Positions 58,002 to 64,000 of a stretch of DNA of 64,000 nt are shown here, piece by piece. Position numbers and translations under genes: made by a program. Source of the DNA: Paraburkholderia unamae (GTDB lineage: Bacteria > Pseudomonadota > Gammaproteobacteria > Burkholderiales > Burkholderiaceae). The notes beneath the pieces were generated by a model that ran no database searches, was not told where the DNA came from, and saw only the letters and a list, made by a program, of their open reading frames with translations. The first letter of the stretch is position 1; every line of letters starts with the position of its first letter. Where the stretch lies: positions 1,254 to 65,253 of the forward strand of contig NZ_QLSU01000021.1 of the NCBI RefSeq assembly GCF_003268775.1, read 5' to 3'.

Positions 58002-59237
58002 GTGAGCGATACCCGCAGCGATATCCGTAGTGATCCCCGTATTGATCTCAGCCGTGAAGTACGCGGCGCGGCGCCCGCAGCCGACGCCAATGCGGCGCTC
58101 CTCGCCTCCTTCGAGGCGGGGCTCGCGCCTTATGCGGCACACGCTTCGCATTCGCGCGGGCGGCGCTACCCGGAGCCGCCACCGGCCGCGCGCAGCGAAT
58201 TCCAGCGCGACCGCGACCGCATCGTCCACTCCACCGCGTTTCGCCGCCTCGAATACAAGACCCAGGTCTTCGTGAACCACGAGGGCGATCTCTTTCGTAC
58301 GCGGCTCACGCACAGCCTCGAAGTCGCGCAGATCGCGCGCTCGGTCGCGCGCAATCTGCGTGTGAACGAGGATCTCGTCGAGGCGATCTCGCTCGCGCAC
58401 GACCTCGGTCATACGCCGTTCGGCCATGCGGGCCAGGACGCGCTCAACGAGTGCATGCGCGAGCACGGCGGCTTCGAGCACAACCTGCAAAGCCTCGCCG
58501 TGGTCGACGAGCTCGAGGAGCACTACGGCGCGTTCGACGGCCTGAACCTGTGTTTCGAGACGCGCGAGGGCATCCTCAAGCACTGCTCGCGCGAGCACGC
58601 ACGGCGTCTGGGCGATCTGGGCGAGCGCTTCCTGCTCGGCCGGCAGCCTTCGATCGAGGCGCAGATCGCCAACATCGCCGACGAGATCGCCTACAACAAC
58701 CACGACGTCGACGACGGCCTGCGCTCAGGCCTCCTCACCATCGAGCAGCTCGCCGAAGTCGAGCTCTGGCAGATGCATTACGACGCCGCGCGGGCCGAGT
58801 ATCCGCAGATCGAGGGGCGCCGGCTGATCCACGAGACCGTGCGGCGCATCATCAATACGCTCATCGTCGACCTGATCGGGCAAACGCGGCGCAACCTCGC
58901 CGAGCGCGCGCCGCAGTCGCTCGACGATGTGCGCGCGGCGCCGCCCCTCGTCGCGCACAGCGAGCGCGTGGCGGCGCAGGCGGCCGCGCTCAAGCGTTTT
59001 CTGTACCGCAACCTGTACCGCCACTATCGCGTGATGCGCATGGCCAACAAGGCGCGGCGTGTGGTGAAGGGCTTGTTCGAAGCGTTCAGCGAAGACCCGC
59101 GCCTCTTGCCGCCCGCGTACCAGACGCCCGACGCCGCGCTCCAGCCTCGCCTCATTTCGCACTACATCGCGGGCATGACCGACCGGTATGCCCTGAAGGA
59201 GTATCGCCGGCTCTTCGTCGTCGACGACGACGCGTGA
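58002..59237 (+). CDS. dgt: Deoxyguanosinetriphosphate triphosphohydrolase-like protein (HD domain)
   Basis: This HD-domain nucleotide hydrolase family splits dNTPs into nucleoside and triphosphate; members of this subgroup may act on other dNTPs. The 411-residue protein starts at GTG (ggaggaac upstream). The metal-binding HD pair is H133-D134 in LAHDLGHTPFGHAGQDAL, with H104 in RLTHSLEVAQ. It follows aroB by 34 bases, a common order in Burkholderiales. Confidence 0.92.
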   Translation: MSDTRSDIRSDPRIDLSREVRGAAPAADANAALLASFEAGLAPYAAHASHSRGRRYPEPPPAARSEFQRDRDRIVHSTAFRRLEYKTQVFVNHEGDLFRTRLTHSLEVAQIARSVARNLRVNEDLVEAISLAHDLGHTPFGHAGQDALNECMREHGGFEHNLQSLAVVDELEEHYGAFDGLNLCFETREGILKHCSREHARRLGDLGERFLLGRQPSIEAQIANIADEIAYNNHDVDDGLRSGLLTIEQLAEVELWQMHYDAARAEYPQIEGRRLIHETVRRIINTLIVDLIGQTRRNLAERAPQSLDDVRAAPPLVAHSERVAAQAAALKRFLYRNLYRHYRVMRMANKARRVVKGLFEAFSEDPRLLPPAYQTPDAALQPRLISHYIAGMTDRYALKEYRRLFVVDDDA

Positions 59238-59275
59238 GCGCGGCGCGCGCCCTGCCGATTCCGGGAGTCCATCCG

Positions 59276-60037
59276 ATGAAGTCCTGGCCGTATCCGCGCG
59301 TCGCCGCGCACCGTGGGGGCGGCACGCTCGCGCCCGAAAATACGCTGGCCGCCTTGCGCATCGGCGCGAGCTACGGCCACACGATGGTCGAGTTCGACGC
59401 CAAGCTGTCCACCGACAACATCGCGTTCCTGCTGCACGACGACACTGTGGACCGGACCTCGAACGGGCACGGCGCGGCCGCATGCATGCGCTACGCGGAG
59501 CTGGCCGCGCTCGACGCCGGCAGCTGGCGGGACGCGCGCTTCGCCGGCGAACGCATGCCCACGCTCGCCGAAGTCGCAGCCAGTTGCCGAGAACTGGGCC
59601 TCGCGGCGAATGTGGAGATCAAGCCCTGTACGGGCCGTGACGTGGAGACAGGGCGCATCGTCGCCGCGGAAACAGCGCGGCTGTGGTCAGGGGAAGCAGA
59701 AGGCGCGCAAGGCGTGTCGCCGTTGCTCTCATCCTTCTCCTACGCGGCGCTGGAAGCGGCGCGAGACGCTGCGCCGGATCTGCCGCGCGGCCTGCTGTTC
59801 GAGCGTGTGCCGACCGACTGGCGCGAGCAAACCGCCGCGCTCGGCTGCGTCTCGCTCCACGCGAGCCATCGCCACCTCGACGAGGCGCTTGTCGGGCGTA
59901 TCAAGGCCGCGGGGCTTTTCATGCTCGCTTACACGGTCAACGATCTCGAGCGGGCGCGCGAACTCGTGCGTTGGGGCGTCGATACGGTCTGCACCGACCG
60001 CATCGACCTGATCGGGCCGCGCGCGCTCGACGCCTGA
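59276..60037 (+). CDS. ugpQ: Glycerophosphodiester phosphodiesterase
   Basis: This enzyme hydrolyses glycerophosphodiesters to glycerol-3-phosphate and an alcohol. The 253-residue protein has AHRGGGTLAPENTL (H12, R13, E21), MVEFDAKLS and LLHDDTVDRTSNG, the standard GDPD active-site set. The TIM barrel ends LFMLAYTVNDLERARELVRW with the final motif VDTVCTDRID. It is 38 bases after dgt; no ABC transporter for glycerophosphodiesters is beside it. Confidence 0.94.
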   Translation: MKSWPYPRVAAHRGGGTLAPENTLAALRIGASYGHTMVEFDAKLSTDNIAFLLHDDTVDRTSNGHGAAACMRYAELAALDAGSWRDARFAGERMPTLAEVAASCRELGLAANVEIKPCTGRDVETGRIVAAETARLWSGEAEGAQGVSPLLSSFSYAALEAARDAAPDLPRGLLFERVPTDWREQTAALGCVSLHASHRHLDEALVGRIKAAGLFMLAYTVNDLERARELVRWGVDTVCTDRIDLIGPRALDA

Positions 60038-60071
60038 AGCGCGGCGAGCGGCTGACGCCGCGAGGTTGCGT

Positions 60072-60449
60072 CTAGCGGCAGCGCGCGAGCAGCGCGCCCG
60101 CTACCAGCGCCACGCCGCCGACAATCGCCACGGCTTGCCACGGGTTGCGATGCACATAGTCGTCGGCGCCGGCGATGGCCGCGTCGGTGTGTTCGCGCGC
60201 GCTCGCCCGCGCCACTTCGAGGCGTTCACGGGCGGCGTCGAGGCGTTTGCGGATGTCGGCGCGCAATGCCGTGGCATCGGCCTGGGTTCCCTCGCCCAGC
60301 GTGGTTTCCAGTTCGGCTAGCAGATCACGCAACTCGTCGGCGATATCGGCGGCGGCGCTGCGGCCGCGACGCGCAATGCGCCGCGCGCGGCGGCCCGTGC
60401 GCGTCCAGGAATCTCCGAGGGCTTCTCGCGTGTTCGGAAAGGCGCTCAT
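60072..60449 (-). CDS. DUF883 (ElaB/YqjD-type) membrane-anchored protein
   Basis: The 125-residue protein has an amphipathic helical body (DIADELRDLLAELETTLGEG and RKRLDAARERLEVARASARE) and a C-terminal glycine-rich membrane anchor (AVAIVGGVALVAGALLARCR) after HRNPWQA, the family hallmark. E. coli ElaB and YqjD attach to the inner membrane and bind ribosomes in stationary phase; that this one does so is inferred. It converges with ugpQ. Confidence 0.9.
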   Translation of the reverse strand: MSAFPNTREALGDSWTRTGRRARRIARRGRSAAADIADELRDLLAELETTLGEGTQADATALRADIRKRLDAARERLEVARASAREHTDAAIAGADDYVHRNPWQAVAIVGGVALVAGALLARCR

Positions 60450-60814
60450 GTATGGCTCCGTCGTTGAAAAAGCACAGGTAAAAGGCTCGCCGCAGCGCGC
60501 GCGAAAAAGGGCGCGTCAAGGCGAGGACCGGAGTGCGAGTATTGCGCAATTCCAGTGCCCGGGCTTTGAAACCGCGCAGCGCGAACGGCGCAAACGCCCG
60601 CCGGATGGGGCTCCCCCGTCCGGTGACAAAACAAATGATTACGGGGACAGCACGCTTTTTCGCAGAGGCATAGAATCAGGATAAGCCCATGCGATTGTCG
60701 GGAAAATCTGGTGAAGCGTGAGACTGGAGGGGACGGCAGGGAGGGGGATCGCCGCTCTTCGCCGGACACCGCTGGGGTGAGGCGAAGGGCGGGCGAAATG
60801 GCGCGCAGCGCGGC
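60450..60814. other. Gap between DUF883 gene and ompW
   Basis: These 365 bases contain no gene I can support. They must hold the promoter for the DUF883 gene on the minus strand, but no good pair is evident. On the plus strand there is a short inverted repeat ccgga/tccgg around 60602-60624 without a T-run. No terminator for ompW is clear in the minus direction. Confidence 0.4.
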
Positions 60815-61534
60815 CTAGAAGTTGTAACCGACCTTCAGATAGGTCACGAGCGGGTTCAGGTGGATCTTGGCTTCCGAACGACGCACCGTGCTGAGCTGGT
60901 TGTTGACCGTGGTGTCGAACGAGGCGATCACGCTGATCGGGATGTACGAAAGCGAGAAGCCGGCGAACCAGTGCTTCGTGAAGTTGTAGTTGAAGCCCAG
61001 GTTAAACACGGGGGCCCAGGAACGATCCGTCGAAACACTGGTCGGACCCCCAAGTACACCTTGTTCGAAGGCGGCGTTCGTGATGTGCGCGTCGGTGAAC
61101 CAGGCGTAGGTGAAGCCGATGCCGAGGTAGGGCCGGAATTTTGCTTCAGGCTTGTTGAAGTAGTACTTGAGCAACAGGGCCGGGCTCCAGAGCTTCGCCT
61201 CGCCGACCTTGCCGAACGTGCTGAAACTGCCGCCGCCGGAAAGGTCGAACTTCGGCGGAATGCCCAGTTCGGCTTCGGCAGCGAAGTGGTCGGTGATGTA
61301 GTAGCCGAGGGAAAGCCCCAGGGTGTCTGCGGAACTGATATTGGCGCCAGTGTTCGGAATGGCCATGTTAACCGGCGTGCCACCTGAACTGATGATCTTG
61401 AGCGGGTCGCTGCTGTCCTGGGGCATGAAGCGGAACCAGCCGGTGGTGACGTAGAACGTGTTGGCTGTCTGTGCGTGTGCTGCCGTGAAACTGGCGAGCG
61501 CGGCTACCCCTGCCAGCGCCTGTTTTAATTTCAT
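60815..61534 (-). CDS. OmpW-family outer-membrane protein
   Basis: This is an eight-strand beta-barrel protein for passage of small hydrophobic compounds. The 239-residue precursor has a signal peptide (MKLKQALAGVAALASFTAAH, cleaved after AHA), beta-strands alternating with loops, and the typical GLSLGYYITDHFAAEAELGI and C-terminal KVGYNF with the final phenylalanine needed for BAM recognition. It is divergent from the RAYT-like gene. The exact substrate is unknown. Confidence 0.88.
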   Translation of the reverse strand: MKLKQALAGVAALASFTAAHAQTANTFYVTTGWFRFMPQDSSDPLKIISSGGTPVNMAIPNTGANISSADTLGLSLGYYITDHFAAEAELGIPPKFDLSGGGSFSTFGKVGEAKLWSPALLLKYYFNKPEAKFRPYLGIGFTYAWFTDAHITNAAFEQGVLGGPTSVSTDRSWAPVFNLGFNYNFTKHWFAGFSLSYIPISVIASFDTTVNNQLSTVRRSEAKIHLNPLVTYLKVGYNF

Positions 61535-61722
61535 ATTAATGCTCCTCCATGAAAGGCCCGCCCATTATGAACACAACGTTTGCAACAAACCATACGCGAC
61601 CGTTAGAGCTTTTTTACTAAGCGCCGCGAGCTTTCCGCTTAAGCCGCATTCCGGCGAGAACTAGCGCTGGAGCGGCCTGGCGGGTCTGCGGGTATTCACC
61701 AACGGAACCAGGAAAATCGAGC

Positions 61723-62766
61723 ATGGCACGGCTTGCACGTCTTTATGTTCCCGATCAGCCGCAGCACGTGATCCTGCGCGGACTCGATCAGCAGCCCGCG
61801 TTCGTCGATGACCAGGACTACGAACTGTTCATCGACTGCCTGAAGGCCGCGGCGCGCGATCATCATCTGGCGGTTCATGCGTGGGTTTTGATGCCCGGCG
61901 CGGTGCAACTGCTCGTCACGCCCTCCGACGAATCCAGCCTTCCCAAGGCAATGCAGGCGGTCGGCCGGCGCTACGTAGCGCATTTCAACCGGCGCTATGC
62001 GCGGCGCGGCACGCTCTGGGAGGGGCGTTACCGGGCAACGGTCATCGAGGGTGAGCGCTTCTTCCTGCTCGCGAGCCGGGTGGTCGAGCTCGCGCCGGTG
62101 CGCAGCCACCTCGTGACGGCGCCCGAGGACTACCGATGGTCGAGCTATCGCCATCACATCGGTCTCACGGTCGACAGCCTCATCACCGATCACCCGCTCT
62201 ACTGGGCGCTCGGCAATACGCCGTTCGAGCGTCAGCGCGCGTACCGGGAGCTGTGCGAGCTGCCGCTCGACGAGCGCGAAACCACGCAGCTCATGCAGGC
62301 CACGCTCAAGGGCTGGGTGCTCGGCAGCGACACCTATCGCGACTGGGCGTCGCGCAGCGCGAACCGGCGCGTCTCGCCGCTGCCGCGCGGGCGGCCGCGC
62401 AAGGTGCGCGAGGCGCCGGGCACGCCCGCGGCCGCTCCGGGCGCCCTCGGTGCAGCGGCCACCGCAAGCGCCGCTGCCACGCCTGCCACGGCGGTGAACC
62501 CGGCAGGCGGGCATGTCGGCGGCTCCGGGACGGGGCAATCCGCCCCCCATTCCGGGTCTCAACCTGCGGCCAATCCGGGTGGCGCCGGCGCGACCCATGG
62601 AGCCGGTCATCAAAGCCATCAGGGGAGTGGTTCCGCTACAACACCTGGTGTGAATCCGAATCCCACAACGGGCCATTCTGGTGGTTCACAGGGTTCCGGC
62701 GGCGGCGGCCAGGGCAGCCCGGCTTCGGGGCACGATGAACGCAAGCCCGGCACCGGCACGCACTGA
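61723..62766 (+). CDS. RAYT/IS200-like protein lacking catalytic residues
   Basis: The 347-residue protein clearly belongs to the Y1 transposase (REP-associated tyrosine transposase) family: HVILRG near 15, AWVLMP, RRGTLWEGRYRATVIEGERF and DYRWSSYRHH are conserved. The catalytic HUH histidines of MPNHVHLL are replaced (A60 and Q62 in MPGAVQLLV), and the nucleophilic tyrosine of SRYIELNPVR is V120 (SRVVELAPVR). It cannot cut DNA by the known chemistry. Residues 229-347 are a glycine, serine, alanine and proline-rich tail. No flanking repeats or second copy are in the window, so it is probably a domesticated DNA-binding protein, conserved beside gltB in relatives. Confidence 0.85.
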   Translation: MARLARLYVPDQPQHVILRGLDQQPAFVDDQDYELFIDCLKAAARDHHLAVHAWVLMPGAVQLLVTPSDESSLPKAMQAVGRRYVAHFNRRYARRGTLWEGRYRATVIEGERFFLLASRVVELAPVRSHLVTAPEDYRWSSYRHHIGLTVDSLITDHPLYWALGNTPFERQRAYRELCELPLDERETTQLMQATLKGWVLGSDTYRDWASRSANRRVSPLPRGRPRKVREAPGTPAAAPGALGAAATASAAATPATAVNPAGGHVGGSGTGQSAPHSGSQPAANPGGAGATHGAGHQSHQGSGSATTPGVNPNPTTGHSGGSQGSGGGGQGSPASGHDERKPGTGTH

Positions 62767-62795
62767 TCGTCTTTCGGGTCAAGGGTTTACGAGAT

Positions 62796-62825
62796 AAACG
62801 GCATCTACGGGTGCCGTTTTCTTTT
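62796..62825 (+). terminator. Intrinsic terminator after the RAYT-like gene
   Basis: aaacggca (62796-62803) pairs with tgccgttt (62812-62819) around an 8-base loop, followed by a T-rich tail. It isolates the RAYT-like gene from gltB. Confidence 0.88.
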
Positions 62826-62906
62826 GCCCGAAAATGATGTGGCACTAATAAAATAATGTGCGAATGCACCAACACGATAATTAGGGTTCGAACATCACGT
62901 TTTATT

Positions 62907-62935
62907 TGCATGCCCTTGATTCGTCGCGTATATTC
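62907..62935 (+). promoter_or_regulatory. Predicted sigma70 promoter of gltB
   Basis: TTGCAT (62907-62912) and TATATT (62930-62935) are 17 bases apart, in an AT-rich patch. It is the best promoter in this gap and lies about 140 bases before the gltB ATG. The -35 box is only a partial match. Confidence 0.6.
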
Positions 62936-63075
62936 GCCTTTCGGCTCTCCTGGGCGCATAACGCGGGAAGCACGTAACACCCCGCGCAACGCCGTACAGC
63001 GGTCACGCGAGCGGCGGGAAACAAAGAACACGGATTCAACGGTCGGCAACGGCCCCCCACTCTGACGGTGTCCCC

Positions 63076-64000
63076 ATGACTGATCACCAGCAGCGCGCCG
63101 CGGTGCCCGCAGCGCAAGGTCTCTATGACCCGCAAAACGAACACGACGCCTGTGGCGTCGGCTTCGTCGCCCATATCAAGGGCAAGAAGAGCCACGAAAT
63201 CATTCAGCAAGGCCTGAAGATTCTCGAAAACCTCGACCACCGGGGCGCCGTGGGCGCCGATCCGCTGATGGGCGACGGCGCGGGCATCCTGATCCAGATT
63301 CCGGACGCGTTCTATCGCGAAGAAATGGCCAAGCAGGGCGTCACGCTGCCGCCGTTCGGCGAGTACGGCGTCGGCATGATCTTCCTGCCGAAGGAACACG
63401 CGTCGCGTCTCGCATGCGAGCAGGAACTCGAGCGCACGGTGCGCGCCGAAGGCCAGGTCGTGCTGGGCTGGCGCGACGTGCCGGTCGACCACGCCATGCC
63501 GATCTCGCCCACGGTGAAGGCTAGCGAGCCGCTGATCCGCCAGATCTTCATTGGCCGCGGCAAGGACGTGATGGTCACGGACGCGCTCGAGCGCAAGCTG
63601 TACATCATCCGCAAGACCGCGAGCCACCGCATCCAGGCGCTCAAGCTCAAGCACGGCAAGGAATACTTCGTGCCGTCGTGCTCGGCGCGCACGGTCGTCT
63701 ACAAGGGTCTGCTGCTGGCGGGCCAGGTCGGCGTGTACTACCGCGACCTGCAAGACGAGCGCGTCGTGTCGGCTCTGGCGCTCGTGCACCAGCGCTTCTC
63801 GACCAACACGTTCCCGGCGTGGGAACTGGCTCACCCGTACCGCATGATCGCCCACAACGGTGAAATCAACACCGTGAAGGGCAACGTGAACTGGCTGAAC
63901 GCCCGTACCGGCGCGATCGCCTCGCACGTGCTCGGCGACGACCTGCCCAAGCTGTGGCCGCTGATCTACCCGGGCCAGTCCGATACCGCTTCGTTCGACA
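63076..64000 (+). CDS. gltB: Glutamate synthase large subunit (3' end outside window)
   Basis: GltB with GltD makes two glutamates from glutamine and 2-oxoglutarate with NADPH. The window holds the first 308 codons. After a short propeptide, the N-terminal nucleophile of the glutaminase domain is C26 in NEHDACGVGFVAHIKGKKSH. The amidotransferase motif HRGAVGADPLMGDGAGI and LVHQRFSTNTFPAWELAHPY follow. The stop, synthase domains and gltD lie beyond the end. Confidence 0.96.
   Translation, partial: MTDHQQRAAVPAAQGLYDPQNEHDACGVGFVAHIKGKKSHEIIQQGLKILENLDHRGAVGADPLMGDGAGILIQIPDAFYREEMAKQGVTLPPFGEYGVGMIFLPKEHASRLACEQELERTVRAEGQVVLGWRDVPVDHAMPISPTVKASEPLIRQIFIGRGKDVMVTDALERKLYIIRKTASHRIQALKLKHGKEYFVPSCSARTVVYKGLLLAGQVGVYYRDLQDERVVSALALVHQRFSTNTFPAWELAHPYRMIAHNGEINTVKGNVNWLNARTGAIASHVLGDDLPKLWPLIYPGQSDTASFD

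Larger units (their letters stand above)
62767..63075 (+). promoter_or_regulatory. Gap before gltB with terminator and promoter
   Basis: The 309-base gap holds the terminator of the RAYT-like gene (62796-62825), an AT-rich tract (62840-62910), and a promoter (62907-62935) giving a leader of about 135 bases before gltB. No clear regulatory-protein site is recognised; gltB genes are often nitrogen-controlled. Confidence 0.6.

Noticed and set aside
61535..61722. REP-like repeats or insertion-sequence ends around the RAYT-like gene
   Set aside because: No paired palindromes, direct repeats or GTAG-type signatures were seen on either flank.

Overview
The window is about 64 kb of GC-rich betaproteobacterial chromosome. 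Gene order, protein sequences and codon use point to Burkholderia sensu lato (Burkholderia, Paraburkholderia, Caballeronia and relatives); the genus cannot be fixed from this sequence alone. I found no prophage, complete insertion sequence, CRISPR array, toxin-antitoxin pair or defence island. This is core housekeeping DNA, and the points of interest are regulatory RNA and DNA structure plus a few unusual proteins.

Region 1 (1-13.6 kb): the 3' part of a first tuf gene, tRNA-Trp, secE, nusG, then rplK-rplA-rplJ-rplL-rpoB-rpoC, ending in a strong intrinsic terminator. Structured gaps before rplJ and rpoB look like the L10 leader and the rplL/rpoB attenuator.

Region 2 (13.8-16.3 kb): a small unknown membrane protein and recQ.

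Region 3 (16.4-36.05 kb): the str, S10, spc and alpha ribosomal clusters in the classical order: rpsL, rpsG, fusA, tuf, rpsJ, rplC-D-W-B, rpsS, rplV, rpsC, rplP, rpmC, rpsQ, rplN-X-E, rpsN, rpsH, rplF, rplR, rpsE, rpmD, rplO, secY, infA, rpmJ, rpsM, rpsK, rpsD, rpoA, rplQ. Good sigma70-type promoters lie before rpsL, rplC and rplN, and hairpin-rich gaps lie before rpsJ, rplC, rplN, rpsD, rpoA and rplQ. The second tuf copy matches the first over all visible 1059 bases except one silent base.

Region 4 (36.2-47.1 kb): redox and cofactor genes: cutA, dsbD, hemB (minus), engB (minus), a cytochrome c4, the System II cytochrome c assembly pair resB-ccsB, and the periplasmic methionine sulfoxide reductase msrP-msrQ. 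An intrinsic terminator facing the plus strand sits between the minus-strand genes engB and hemB with no plus-strand gene to serve, so it may end an undescribed small RNA.

Region 5 (47.2-60.0 kb): lptM-lysA (minus), cyaY, mrcA (minus, PBP1a), then a compact type IV pilus assembly operon pilM-pilN-pilO-pilQ. Here PilO appears to carry a PilP-like C-terminal domain and PilQ has a short front end. aroK, aroB, dgt and ugpQ follow.

Region 6 (60.0-64.0 kb): a DUF883-type membrane protein, an OmpW-family porin, a RAYT-like (IS200/Y1 family) protein that has lost its catalytic histidines and tyrosine, and the start of gltB, which runs off the window.

The genes form connected programmes: transcription and translation machinery with components of the Nus antitermination system (NusG, S10/NusE); electron-transfer and disulfide chemistry feeding cytochrome c maturation; and cell-envelope and pilus assembly beside the shikimate pathway. 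The strongest leads for new biology are the catalytically dead RAYT-like protein before gltB, the orphan terminator upstream of hemB, the inverted repeat across the spc promoter, and the fused PilO-PilP.
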